This document shows positions 9,951 to 21,639 of a DNA stretch of 64,000 nt, piece by piece. The DNA is taken from positions 41,374,749-41,438,748 of the forward strand of contig OX463807.1 in the NCBI GenBank assembly GCA_949825045.1, written 5' to 3'. Made by a program: the position numbers and the translations under genes. This stretch comes from Argyresthia goedartella (Eukaryota > Arthropoda > Insecta > Lepidoptera > Argyresthiidae). Positions within the stretch are counted from its first letter, which is position 1. Every line of letters begins with the position of its first letter. The notes under the pieces were generated by a model, which searched no databases, was not told where the DNA came from, and saw only the letters and a program-made list of their open reading frames with translations.

Positions 9951-11137
9951 TCAATATATATATATATTTTTAGAACAATATTTAAAATAACATAGATCGA
10001 CAACGAGTTACACTTTGACAGGTTAAGTTATTCAAGACAAGTTATACAACATATATCTTGTAGCTGTTTTATTTTTTAATGGCTAAAGTGGCAAATGTAT
10101 AATTGGAAATAAATATATTTTTCTTTTTACGGTTATCTTTTATTTATGATAATATTAACTATCAAAATATAAAACTTTATTAGTAGATGCCATGACAGTG
10201 TTCTGGAATGATGCCTTTTAGAATTAAATTAACGCAGGTATTTAGCTCCATGGGAATGAAGAAGCAGGTATATACCAATATTTAGGTAATTGTATTGAGG
10301 ATTTATAAAAGTATTGTATATACTTAAATGACAAAAAAAAGGAGATCTGTGGCGCCACTTGTACATCTTTGACAGCTTATAACTCGGAAACGTGTCGTTT
10401 TACGATATTTTGTCAATCAATACTTTATGTTTGTATTGTGTGATGTGAACTATCGATTAACGTAGGTATTATTCGTGGCCGCCATTGGTACACTCTCCAT
10501 ATGAAAATGTTCGATCCCCTTTGGAGGCTTTTTTATATCTGTCAAAGTCGTCAAATTATATTTACTTCGTATAATATACGGCGTGCTAGCCTCGTTTGAG
10601 GTTAATTTGGCAGTGTCAAGTATATTTGAACGATCACGTGACGTGTTTTTGAACCTAACCTCAGATGAATCAAACTCTTTGCCTCCAACCACGCCAGCGC
10701 CACCGAGCGGCAGCAAAGGCGGCCATGGGTGCCATTTGGAACATATAAAGTTATCGAAAAATTTACTTACTCCAAATGTTAAAATGGATAGATATGGAAA
10801 ATAATATGTAACACATATTATTCACACATTAAAACACCACTTAGTTGTTTGAAAATAAGATCTTATGTTTAAGAAATATATTCATTAAGTTTGACTAAAA
10901 TTAAACTCTTCAGATTTACTTTGTTTTATATTTAAAAAAATAAAGTACCTGAGTTTATTAGAGGTGTAGTCCAAACTGATGGTTACAAAAAAGGTAAACG
11001 ACAAAATAAAGGTTGAGTATGATCACCATATTATTTAAACTATTATATTATTTATCATAATCAAAAATCATAGGAACTTATCGCTAGAAACACTTTAGGA
11101 ATCTTCTGCACTGGTTTTTCCGACTTGTAATGTATGT
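9951..11137. other. No recognised gene
   Basis: A short (TA)n run occurs at 9956-9970. The segment 10330-10760 is less AT-rich (GGCGCCAC at 10350, CCGCCATTGG at 10480, AACCTAACCTCAG at 10653) and has open frames on both strands of 73-88 codons. None shows a family motif. It could be a MITE or an unrecognised promoter-proximal region. Confidence 0.4.
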
Positions 11138-11340
11138 AATATACTTTATTGCACAAAACAGTAAAAACTTAACAAATATAAAGGAAATAACATGTACAAA
11201 GGCGAGCTTATTAACATTAACAAGAGATTTCTTCCAGGAAACCTAGAAGGCGATAAAATCTTCCATCTCTTGTTCTTATCTTATATCCTTCACCCAGTAT
11301 TAGTTTTATAGTTTCTTTTAAATTTTACGAAAGTTTTCAA
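11138..11340 (-). mobile_element. LINE 3' UTR fragment (GAGCTCGCC type)
   Basis: Read on the minus strand it gives AAGCTCGCCTTTGTACATGT, then a T-rich stretch and TGTGCAATAAAGTATAT. The plus-strand segment at 22130-22210 is similar (AAGCTCGCCTTTTGTACATG ... GTGCAATAAAT). These look like polyadenylation-site-bearing LINE tails. No coding sequence is recognised upstream. Confidence 0.55.
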
Positions 11341-11744
11341 TCTCACATGTTTCAGTGGTGAGTTCTCGTACTTGAGAATTGACTATTGGTTTTTAATTTT
11401 TATACATGATGATGCAACTGATGATATGTTAATACCCAAGTGTGCAAGTATAGACAACGATGTAAGGGGTTGTTCGCGATTACCTCCAAGAAAACATCCC
11501 GATGTCCTCCACACAAAAAAAAAAGTTCTCAATGAGACGCCACAAGGTAGTCGGGATAAATGGATAAGAAGCTAGTGTATATGTTTATAATTATCTCTTC
11601 GAGTAGGTAATTAGTTGATTCAAACAAACAATTAGTTCCTTATAAGATTTTGAAGACAATAATAGTTAGTGGGAGGGACGAAGTATAATACAGCATGATA
11701 TACTATTATATTATTAGTTTGGTAAAAAGTATGTATCTGCTCAC

Positions 11745-12247
11745 AGACCAACCGCTCAACTATTGTGTCAACTGACGACAGCAGTGCGATAGGACAGTAA
11801 TCTGCAACGTTGTCCCGTTTACCTTTTTAAAATATTGGTCTAACGCAACCTATTTTGAGATCAATTGGATATTTACCCGTGTAAGTGCAGGTATTAATAA
11901 GATGCGCAATTGAACCCGAAATTCATCACCAATTGTTTTGATGTCTAGGATTCTGAATTTATCTTGACCCGACGCTTTTTGCTATTCAGACCGCGAATAA
12001 GTTGGCGGTTTATTCCTGGGGTGGCTTTTTGGAACCGCATAGTAACGTTTACTTTTTTGCTGAAACTATCTTCGTCAAGAAGGGTACGTTTACATTGCGG
12101 GAGGATTTTTTTACGGATTCATCAAACATAACAGCGAATCGATTTGCTATTTCAGTATATGTTATGTATTTTGGTCTAAAGTCATCCGTAATCGCATCGT
12201 CAATACTTTTAGATATTCTACCGCATATCGAATTAAATATCATCAGT
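11745..12247 (-). mobile_element. Inverted 5' part of a LINE (twin-primed insertion)
   Basis: Minus-strand translation from 12243 gives ICGRISKSIDDAITDDFRPK, ...TYTEIANRFAVMFDESV, then about 12000-11850 LNSKKASGQDK and IKTIGDEF, then 11830-11745 GKRDNVADYCPIALLSSVDT and IVERLV. This is the linker and first fingers region of an APE-type LINE reverse transcriptase. It ends in LINE coordinates exactly where the plus-strand part at 12247 begins (IEMVVNDQLVKYL). Several frameshifts and stops are present. Confidence 0.8.
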
Positions 12248-13560
12248 TATAGAAATGGTAGTAAATGATCAGTTAGTGAAATATCTGGATGACATTGGAG
12301 CCATTCCCGATCGTCAATCTGGTTTCAGGAAAGGCTACGGCACCGCGACCGCCCTGCTAGATGTAACTAATAAAATACATCAAGAGATGGATGAAGCCAA
12401 GGTCACCCTATTTGTACTTTTGGTCTACTCCCACGCATTTGACTGTTTGGAGAAGGATTTAATTATTTCAAAAATGCGATACTACGTTTTTACAGTAGGA
12501 ACATGTGACTGGTTTGAATCTTTCCTAACAAATCGTTCACAATTGGTAAAAATTGACAAGGAAGATGGGACAAGCTTGGAATCTTCACCAATGATTCTCA
12601 AGAAGGGAAGTCCGTAAGGATCCATATTGTCTCCAATTATTTTTAATCTTTTCACAGCAGATTCTCCAGACTGTCATAAAGAAGCGAATTATCATAGGTA
12701 TGCAGATGACAAACAGGTATTCATGTCATGTCATCCCGATGACATGGTCGACACGGTTTCGAAGCTTAAGGTCATCTTGGATGGGATAGCGAAGTGGTCT
12801 TTGGAGAATGGTCTCATACTTTACCCCAAAAAGTCCCTTTATATGACTATTGGCAGTAATCAACAATAAGCAAAGATAAATTAAATTTTAGTCACCACGT
12901 GTCCTCTTGTAATAAATCAGAAACCTATAAAATATGCGGAAGAAGCGAGGAATCTGGGCATTATATTTGATAGCAACTTACAGTTTAAAACTCACATCAA
13001 TAAAAAGGTACAGATAGCATTCGCGCGACTGAAGATGTTATACAAGGTCAGAGATTTCCTCACAGAAGAAATCAGATACAAGAAATGGATCTACGGTCTA
13101 CGGCTAAGAAAATAAATATTTAAGAAAACTTCAAAGAAGATACAAAGAATTCAACGCTTGTATACGTTTTTGCTATAAAGTATCTAGAAGAACGAGAATA
13201 ACTCCTATACTAAATCAAAATATGATTGAGTATTTTGTTTTGATTTAGATATGAAAAACAGAATAAAACTGGCATTTGCATGCCTAGTTTTTAAAATAAT
13301 AAAAACCCCTAAATATCTATTTAATGAGCTAAAGTGGAGGTCGCATAGTAGGAGTCTGAGGTCGGGCGGGAAACTGCTGGTAGTACCGAAACACCGCGGC
13401 GCCGCCTTCCGATGATCGTTCCGGTATGCGGCGACGCGGTGTGGGAACAATGTGCCGCCGCCGATACAGCATGCATCCTCAATCTATTCCTTCAAAAAAT
13501 GTGCAAGGCTTGTATGCACGACTAACAAAACCTGTTACTCAATTAGATGTAACGTTTCTA
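12247..13560 (+). pseudogene. LINE reverse transcriptase and C-terminus (3' part)
   Basis: From 12250 the frame reads VVNDQLVKYLDD, SGFRKGYGTATALLDV, motif A (HAFDCL, expected SKAFDCL), motif B (SP-stop-GSILSPIIFNLF; the stop TAA at 12616-12618 replaces the usual Gln of PQG), and motif C YADD near 12700. After 12869 it shifts frame and continues LGIIFDSNLQFKTHINKKVQ. The C-terminal tail is at 13250-13510 (HSRSLRSGGKLLVVPKHRG). The motif order is that of a CR1-like non-LTR retrotransposon ORF2. It is inactive. Confidence 0.85.
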
Positions 13561-14053
13561 TGACATCTTCAAAAATTAATTTTCAAAATCGTTGTGTATG
13601 TCAGGCAAATGCGGCTATAGTTTTAAAATATGATAGGTACCTATGTATTTAGATTTTTAAAACTTCATAACATGTACCTATTGTTTCGGTGTCCGTAATA
13701 GTACGATTGAATCTACAACAACATAGTTATTGTATGTATAAATGTTTATTATAGATCTGGTGACTATCGGTAGGTATACATAACTAATTACTGAGTGTAG
13801 GGACTGGCTTAAAAGCAGCGATCGTAGATCACGGTCTGCGGGCATTAGCTGTGCTTGTCACCCTTTCAACAATTGCAGATTATTACTTTTATATGAGTCA
13901 GATATGCACTATAAATTATGTATTTATTCAACGCGTTATTACTTTTATAATTACTTTTAAGCAATAATACTAAAATGTGCAATGTATGTATGCAAATGTT
14001 TTTTTGTTGAATGAACGATTTTTCAATTTCTTCCATAAATTCTTCGGTTTCGC
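13561..14053. other. No recognised gene
   Basis: AT-rich sequence with short unconserved frames. It may include the 3' UTR of the preceding LINE but I cannot place its end. Confidence 0.4.
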
Positions 14054-14101
14054 AACTTCGCAACGCGTTTTAGGTAGGTACCTAAAACGCGTTGCAAAGT
14101 T
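14054..14101. repeat. Hairpin, 17-bp perfect core arms
   Basis: GCAACGCGTTTTAGGTA (14060-14076) and its complement (14079-14095) are separated by GG. Five more base pairs form outside one mismatch (14054-14058 with 14097-14101). Confidence 0.85.
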
Positions 14102-14187
14102 ACCCAATATCACAGTTACCGGTCATAACACTATCCACTTGTCATTTGAGAGGCTGGTCTAGGCACATCAGTTATGTTCGGTCGGTT

Positions 14188-14212
14188 CACAGATAAGATT
14201 ATCTTATCTGTG
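14188..14212. repeat. Short hairpin, 11-bp arms
   Basis: CACAGATAAGA (14188-14198) and its complement (14202-14212) flank a 3-nt loop. GGTCGGTT occurs on both sides (14180-14187 and 14213-14220), as a direct repeat bracketing the hairpin. Confidence 0.75.
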
Positions 14213-14469
14213 GGTCGGTTCAAGTCATTTAAGCTTGTAGCACATGCTACTCGTTTGCTAAATAAAGAACACAATTTCAAAAGTGGTTTGCTCCCGAATG
14301 TCATTCGAAGTTTTTATTCTTAAGACGCCTGACCTTCTTGCTCTCTACTCCCTTGTTTGGAAAAAAGAAAAGGGCTGGTATTTCATCGCATATGAAAATT
14401 CTGATTTGGGCAGCAACAAAGGATTAGCAAAAACACATTTTATGTTTTAAATGTTTAATGAGTTCTTAA

Positions 14470-14580
14470 GTTTATGTTTAAGTATTTTTGTTCTTACATG
14501 TTGAACCTAACTCGAAGGATAAAGGGGGCTTCGCTTAGCTCACTCCCTTTACCCTTCACCTAAGCAACCGCAGCAAATAT
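14470..14580 (+). repeat. Dispersed repeat R4, copy 1
   Basis: The block TTGTTCTTACATGTTGAACC, TAACTCGAAGGATAAAGGG and CACCTAAGCAACCGCAG recurs at 38730-38817, 53355-53415 and, inverted, at 52575-52625. No coding capacity or terminal repeat was identified. Four copies in 64 kb indicate a mobile or formerly mobile family. Confidence 0.6.
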
Positions 14581-14870
14581 AAGGGATATTTACTGTGCCA
14601 GTCAGTATTTTTGATGTGCAGTTTAATATTTCCCAAAAAAAAGTACATTTATGGTGAACAGCTTTTGAAAACAGCAGCTAAGAGGCTGGCAAAAGTCCTG
14701 ATATAATATGATATTTTTGTACTTAATCTCATTAGTTCAAAATAATACCGACGTTTTTGAACAAAATTACTTTGTTGTATGAATTTTTATCTGTTTTTTA
14801 CATTCTAGCTACCTTAAGTATTTCCTAGCTATATTTAAAGTATTTCCCTTCCATAAACTTTCCTCGAGAC

Positions 14871-14932
14871 GCGGCCACAATCTTTGTTTTATATAATATA
14901 GAATTATTATATAAAATAAATATTGTGGCCGC
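14871..14932. repeat. Hairpin, 28-bp arms
   Basis: 14871-14898 pairs with 14905-14932 with two mismatches; the outer 11 bp (GCGGCCACAAT side) is GC-rich and the inner part AT-rich. Spacer is 6 nt. Confidence 0.8.
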
Positions 14933-16766
14933 ACGTATCTACGTGCAGGATCTGACGACACAAAGCCGTTACATAATGAATTCGCGGGGACAACAGCCAT
15001 TTGACATGTTGACGAAATGCCGCAATAATTTTAGTCGGCGAACCTAACAAGTTATCAGATACGAGTATGTTAGACTTACCCAGGCAGGTGTATTTCGTCA
15101 GGCACGACCCCATCTAAAAATAATAATAAAGCAGTTTTAAGAAAGTCTCAAAAACCTCAATACTTGAGCAATATTTGTATTTTCTGTAAAATCGTCTGGT
15201 ATTTTTTATTAATTCAGTTCTGTCATTAAGAAATGCACTAGCGGTGATATCTTTCTAGTTAATTTACAAATATACTATGTAGTATCGGTTTAAACTTTGT
15301 ATTCATTATACTATAATGTTTTCAAAAGTCTGCGCCACCAATTTAGGTCAAGTTCAGCACTCTGGAATATCACTTTCAGTCTACTTTATCTCGACGTTAC
15401 GTCACTGACCAGAAATAAATTGAGAATTTTTTAAAGCTGGGATAAACACTGAATCGTAAGATATCATTTACTGACATTTTGGGGTTCTAATTTTCTAATG
15501 TTTGAATATTTAAAGGCTTCTTTGGCGATCTAAACGCTAGTTACAATAAACACAATTAATCGACATGGCATACTGGTCAGCTCGTATTATACTACAGCAT
15601 TAGACCAAATCCAAAGAAAACCAAATTAATTCAACTGAAATCAAATCATCGTCATCCGTTATCTTGTCTTGTCACGTCAATGTCATATGTCACCCTAGTC
15701 GCGGTTCATTTCTGTTTGGAAATTACGTTTATGAATTTTTCACAAGCCCTTATTTTCTTTTCCCAGCTTTAAAACATGTTTGGAAAACTTAGAAAAATCT
15801 CTAGTAATTAAATTGATTAATTGGAAAGTCCGAACTCAAAACATTCAACACATCGGTGGTACAAACGCCAGCTGTCTTGTTCTTTGAACAGTTTTCAAGT
15901 TCGACGGTATGAAATGTTTATTTTAAAGCACGTGGTTCTGTTTGAAGTTCATAATTGCTCTTAACAAAAACTTTATTAATCGGAGAAAACTTAGTTTTTA
16001 AGTGTAATAGAATACCTATGTAACAGTTCTGTCTTAAAACTAGTGGGACAGTTGATGTCAATAAATTGTTTATTACTTTACAATTTATAACAACAAAATT
16101 ATCAAAAAATCGGTTTTATCATAATAACCTGGATACTGCAAATAAATTACAAGTAGGTTTCAGCTTCACAAGAAAAGTTACTTACCTTGTAGCTTCACTG
16201 AAGAGACTTTATGTTCTGTTCACTCAGGTAGGTGGAACTCAGGTAATTTCAAAACACCCCGATATGCACCGTCACAACTGGCAGGCATAAATTCACTGAG
16301 AACACTGATAGCTAGTGCTTGCATTTCAAGGGCATAGGGATGAGTCTGTATCCGTGCAAACTCCCCCCACAAAAATACTAACATAGGACTGTATTTTATG
16401 ATGTTTCTTTTTACTCCAAACCAATACCAAGTCATTGCTAGGGCTAATTAGGTTCGCTTGCATCTAGAATTTGACCTGGAATTCGATGGGTTACGTTTTT
16501 TTTCGAATTCAATTCCGTTTTATCGGAAAGGCGCATGTGACCCGCGCATAGATCCTTGGTGGCGATTCTACAAACAAGCAGCGCGTCGCAGTTTTGATAA
16601 TATGAATTTTTATTTGCTATTAAATTGAAGTATGTGACACTGGATATTACCTTTTTTCGAGATAATACTGGCTTTTTTTTTTTGGAAAAATTGTGATGAC
16701 GACAAGCCCCCCCTTGACCTTTTGATATATCCAACGCTATCCAATCCAAATCAATAGCTACACAAT
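14933..16766. other. No recognised gene
   Basis: I see only short unconserved frames on either strand and no repeat shared with the rest of the window. Confidence 0.45.
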
Positions 16767-16840
16767 TGATGTTCTATTGGTCTAGAATCTAGACCAATAG
16801 AACATCACCGCTATTGGTCTAGAATCTAGACCAATAGCGG
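16767..16840. repeat. Two adjacent hairpins with 1-nt loops
   Basis: Hairpin 1 has perfect 20-bp arms (16767-16786 and 16788-16807) around a single A. Hairpin 2 has perfect 16-bp arms (16808-16823 and 16825-16840) around a single A. Both share the core CTATTGGTCTAGA but differ outside it (TGATGTT versus CCG), and they touch with no gap. Confidence 0.9.
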
Positions 16841-17324
16841 CACACGGTTATTTGTATCATATTTGTGTTTCATCTCACCTATTGATGACGTAAGCGCTAG
16901 ACCGTTAGACTATATGTATTAATTAGTACAGAGTCTATAATCTAAATATAGAAATAGATATAGAGGCTTAAAAACGATAGAATAGATATAATTTATTTTT
17001 AGGATTTCAAAAGTACGTACGGCTTGTTAACCTGAAATACCGTCCCATCCGAAAGAAAGCATGAAATTTGACATATTCCCTGCTTATATATAAGTATTAA
17101 TATTAAAAGAAGTACACGTCAATAAACAATTTTTTCCCTCAATCACTCTCTCTTATGTCTTTTGTTTCCCTAATTGCATTTTTTTTCTGAACAAAACCGT
17201 TAAACAATACGTCGTGCTTTATAAAATTATCTATAAAACAATCTTTAGATCTATAGTTTAAAAAATGTGCTAACATTGGTGTAAGTGGGAAATCAACTCA
17301 AATTCAAAGCCCTGTAAGGGTATT

Positions 17325-18060
17325 CACCCGACGTCATAAACACAACTACTGGCATTCTGATAGACTGGTTCAATCGGCTTAAACTAAGCACAAACGTCAA
17401 TAAAACAAAATTGTTGCATTTCCGTAATTACAATTCACATGTGCCTCATCTAGACATTGAACACAATAGCAATAAAATAGAGTTCATACCTCATGCCAAA
17501 TTTCTGCGCATCTACACTGATTGCAATCTATATTGGAAGTATTTGCATGAAAACTAATTAGTTTTTGTTATGCCTTGTGATCCTTGGTCAGAATGCCATC
17601 AAAGGAAGCCGCTTTGCAGGCATACTATGCATTCTTTCTATCCAGGGTTCTATATGGATTTTCAGTATGGGGAAATAGCTCTGACAATATAAAATATATT
17701 CGTCCTTCCTGCGCGCATCGTAAATGGAATAAATTCAAGCAAGGAATCCTGTAGGTCGTCCTTTAAGGAGTTAAAAATTCACACCGTCACGGCTCTCTTA
17801 TAATCGAGCTTTGTAAATTTCCACAAAAATTTCCACTGAGAGCTCCAGGTGCAAGTAGTAGGCTTAATGAAAGATATAGCTTTAATTTGGAGGTCCCGTT
17901 TAGCAGGACAGTGTCATACACTCGCTCTACTAAATTAGCTGCAATTGAGGTGTATAATAAGCTCCCAAATGATATTAAAATGTTAACAGGCTCTATGTTC
18001 CCAAATAATCTAAAATTATATTGAAATGACTCCCTATTATATATATGAATATTACTTTTA
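17325..18060 (+). pseudogene. Degenerate LINE reverse transcriptase C-terminal part
   Basis: The plus strand reads LIDWFNRLKLSTNVNKTKLL (17360-17420), then FIPHAKFLRIYTDCNL, the thumb region of a LINE ORF2. A segment at 17640 on reads SRVLYGFSVWGNSSDN. The C-terminal tail at 17890-18005 reads VPFSRTVSYTRSTKLAAIEV and YNKLPNDIKML. Stops and frameshifts are frequent. The order and spacing match family A at 61260-61980, so it is probably an older relative. Confidence 0.75.
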
Positions 18061-19263
18061 TGAGAGCTGTTATTTAAGGTAAGCCAGGTGCATTGTTGAA
18101 TTATAATAGAATTTAGAAAAGTTATTTTGTCTCTAAGTTTTTATAAAGTTAATTTATTATTGAGTTATTGTTAGTTAACAATTAATTTTTGCTAAGATCG
18201 GTGTAAATCTCCAAATTGTAATCCAGTTAGATCCTTAGTGGGAATAATTAATTGTCTTTGTTTTGAGAAAAATCTATGTAAAGCTTTGTGACTGAATGCA
18301 ACTGCAATCTTGCTACACCCGTTAGGGTAAAATTACTTTGATACTACTTTTTTTATTACAACATATTTATGACATGTAATTTATTGCAATAAATACTTGA
18401 ATTATGTATGTATAAGTATGGCTCAAAAAATATTTGGGCTTGGAAGTTGCTCTGAAACATCCAGAGGGACACTCTACCAGATGAAACACAAAAATTGACC
18501 TTGCCGGACCTGGATATATATTGCAGCAGCTACTTAATAAAACGCTATCAAAGTGACTGTCAGGCAACTCACAGCCTAAACCGGTGGACCTGGAGTCATG
18601 AAACTTCGGACAACAAGTAGGTGCATATATTATGTTCACCAATATAAGTTTGATTAACAAATTTACTTAACGCTCATCAAATTGAGTGCTCCCATGTAGT
18701 TTTACTGAACAATAGAATAGTACAAACAATAACATAAACATATATTTTTCGAATCGTTGAAATTAAGTTGTCTTAGTAGTTGAAATTAAGCCTTCTGAGT
18801 CTGTAGTTTCATTTTTTGTTACATCTCTGAGTTTATAAATTTACCATTATCAATTGCAACATTTCGGTCAGAGTGAGCTCATTACTTTATACCATATGTT
18901 GGTGAGCTAAATGGACTGTGTGGATATGGATAGTAGGGAGTATGATGGAAACACTCTGAATGAATAATACTTATTTAGTTAATAAAGAATGTGACAATAA
19001 ATGGACAATAAACTATGTTTTGACGCAATCGGCACACACTAACACATGCCAACGATATAAACCAAGGGTATTTACAAAAAACTGAACTATGGAGAATACA
19101 GGCTAGGATATCTACATTACATAAATATTTAATTTGGTTTGATAATACTCTATTTTACATACTGTAACCACTTCGATTATATGCTTATAATTTACTGTGC
19201 CGAACTTTGAAGCTTTAAAAAAATCGTCTTTAAACTAATTATATTTTTTACATTTTCTTGATG
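18061..19263. other. No recognised gene
   Basis: The first 250 bp may be the 3' UTR of the preceding LINE. A minus frame of 97 codons (18367-18660) has no recognisable motif. Nothing else is seen. Confidence 0.4.
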
Positions 19264-19271
19264 GTATAGAC

Positions 19272-19876
19272 CAAGGGTCGGCAACAGTGTGACCGAGGGC
19301 GCACGTGCGCCCGCGACAGCTTTTTGATGCGCTCTCCTTGAATATGCTGCAAAATACACGAGCCCTCGCAAACACGGGCCGAGTGGTGGAATCTATCTAA
19401 CTATGGAAATCCAATGGACTGACAAATTGAACTTCACACTTCCCAAATGAGAAGAAATTCTTCGATCAGATGAATTTATGATATCACTTAGTTCGGAAAT
19501 AATAACCATCAAAAGCGACTTGAGCCCGAAATGTGGGACAAAAACTTTTGGAATATCGTTGATGAAAATAAATATCCCAATTTAATAGCATTATTTTTTA
19601 AAATACTGCATAATAGTGCATTTTCTACAGTGAAGAACTTAAAATCAAAATATAGAAGCAGAATGCCCAATGTAAATTTGGACCATTTTGTATGAGGACA
19701 GGTACTTCCAATTTTGAGCCAAGGCCAAGGATCACACTAATATTTAGTATTGAACATATGCCTTGTGTAATAAACATATTGTTTTGTCCATGTGTCCATG
19801 TCAACCATACAAGCGCCCTTCCGGAGTAAATTATTTTAGAATGAGCCCTTAGGCTTGAAAGGTTGCCGACCCCCTG
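19272..19876 (+). mobile_element. 605-bp hAT transposon, internally deleted
   Basis: Ends are CAAGGGTCGGCAAC (19272) and its near complement GTTGCCGACCCCCTG (ending 19876), typical hAT termini of the CAGGGGTCGGCAA type. A perfect 8-bp target duplication GTATAGAC flanks it (19264-19271 and 19877-19884). Only the transposase C-terminus remains, so it depends on an outside enzyme. Intact members of such families are several kilobases long. Confidence 0.9.
19522..19695 (+). pseudogene. hAT transposase C-terminal dimerisation domain remnant
   Basis: The frame reads EMWDKNFWNIVDENKYPNLI, then ALFFKILHNSAFSTVKNLKS and KYRSRMPNVNLDHFV. This matches the hAT family C-terminal dimerisation region (FW..V....YP.L...A..IL, S..KNIKSK.RSRL....L). 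About 57 codons persist before a TGA at 19693. A frameshift near 19520 separates it from possible upstream coding sequence. The catalytic part is gone. Confidence 0.8.
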
Positions 19877-20090
19877 GTATAGACCATCTCTGAAAGGATT
19901 TTTGAACAAGTTTATTTTCAAAAGTTCTGACCTTGTTGACCAGCAAGTTGTATTGAGCAAATTGTATGGTTTTGAAGCTTTATGAACACAAATAGCCTTT
20001 GCGTAGACTATTTCGCTTAAATTTAACCAAGAAATAAAGCAAAAGAGCGAAATTCAGCTGCTATTTATTTAAGGTTTAAATATTTATTTA

Positions 20091-20356
20091 ACGACCCGAA
20101 TGGCCGAGTCGGCAGTGACCCTGCCTACGAAGCCAAGGGTCCCTGGTTCGAATCCCAGTGGGGACAAATATATATTTGATGTGAATGGATGTTTGTATCC
20201 TAGTCATGGTTGTTTATCTATCTCAGTATAAAATTTATCTATATAAGTATGTGTATCGTTGTCTAGTACCCAAGAGTAGTTTGGGGCTACTCTACTACTA
20301 CTACTACTAGATCAATTTGTGTAAATAGTGTCCAAGGTATTATTATTATTATTACT
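20091..20356 (+). mobile_element. SINE family S1, full copy
   Basis: The tRNA-like head has an A box (TGGCCGAGTCGG, 20101-20112) and a consensus B box (GGTTCGAATCC, 20146-20156). The body contains ATTTATCTATATAAGTATGT and GTCTAGTACCC, and the tail is TCCAAGGTATTATTATTATT. The head resembles tRNAs with a long variable arm by its A box. An internal CTA expansion (20291-20309) is unique to this copy. The downstream tail suggests use of a LINE that recognises (ATT)n ends. Confidence 0.9.
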
Positions 20357-21638
20357 TGTAATATTTATTAGGTTCCCGCACAAAAAGGATGCATAAGGCA
20401 TCCTATTGCTAAGTCTTTTTAGTACCTACGTCACATGACCGTAGCTCTTAAATATAATAAGTGCTTTTTTAACCTATTAGTTTGTATTAAAGTATATAAC
20501 TGAATTAGTTACCCACAAGTAACAAGAAACAACTTTTTTAAATATGATTCAATGTTACGCGTTTGAGCCCGACTTATACTAGCTTGATTTTAAACATCTT
20601 CATATTTTTTTCCAGTTACGCACTACCATTTTTCTTCGATGAAGAAGCCTATGAAGAAACTTAAAACTTTACAGAATGTGGGTCTTGCGATGCGTCGCGC
20701 GAAATCGTGGTGATGGACCGGTTAATGTTGCCAAATATGTTTGTTTCATTCAAATCCGCCCGTTGGCCCGTCCCTCCGTACACTCACTGCACTGAGCGTC
20801 GTATCACAGATAGTGTAAAATGTTGTATCCAGTTAGGACTTACAACAATGGACTAATTGGCAGTTTGACTGGGCAGATCCGGTTACCACTTACAACAATG
20901 GACTAATTGACTGTTAGACTGGGTAGCCTGCGAATCCAAATACATGTGAAACGTTTAAGTATTCGAATTCTCTCTCGAATTATGCGGCCCGAAACGTGAT
21001 ACTTCCAAGCCTGTTATATACAGCCAAAAAAGAGGCATCGTTCAAAATCGCCTCATTTTCCTCGTATTCTTCAATACAGTCTACAGGTATAAGTTTGTAT
21101 CCGTATTTAAGATATAACTCACGTAATGACGAAATTTCATTGCATGTTTGAGAAAATCACTTTTTTGTAATGATTAAAACTGGTACGTCATTGTTGAAAG
21201 ATGAATGTGATCAGATTCTAAGTTATAAATGATTAAAACTGAGCAATATGCACGATGCACTATACATTGTCAGTTCATTTGAAAGAGTTTATTTAATCCT
21301 CAGATGAACTCTTGTGAGACAACATAAATTTAAAATATTTTGTATTAAGGCCCTGAAAGGTTGTAAGCTATTCCTCCTAGGTTTGGTAACTTGAGTTTGT
21401 TTTTAAAATTAAAGAGGTGTAAAAGCGACGTATTTATTGCGTGCTTCCTTGTACGATAGTATAAAACCTTTAGTTGGCGAGTACTTGGCCGGTTTTTAGG
21501 AATTGTCAAAACGGATAATTTGTTCATGAGTTCTATGGAATACAAACATGTGACGACATCGATATGATAATCGAATGCTGTCTTTTTTACATAAAATTGA
21601 GTAAATAAAATACAACTGCTGGAAATATACAATTCTTT
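20357..21638. other. No recognised gene; local duplication
   Basis: Apart from the 60-bp duplication at 20831-20940, no feature is recognised. A 95-codon minus frame (21345-21632) has no known motif. Confidence 0.4.
20831..20940 (+). repeat. Two-copy tandem duplication, 60-bp period
   Basis: ACTTACAACAATGGACTAAT occurs at 20839 and again exactly 60 bp later, followed in both by a GTT.GACTGGG. block. The copies differ at several bases, so the duplication is not very recent. Confidence 0.8.
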
Positions 21639-21639
21639 C

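Noticed and set aside
10450..10804. Promoter or first exon around CCGCCATTGG and AACCTAACCTCAG
   Set aside because: Open frames on both strands are short and no start site, splice site or family motif supports a gene.
20091..20165. Possible tRNA gene from clear A and B boxes
   Set aside because: The same head with the same body occurs at 37300 and 56913 (minus), and the acceptor stem does not close, so it is a SINE head.
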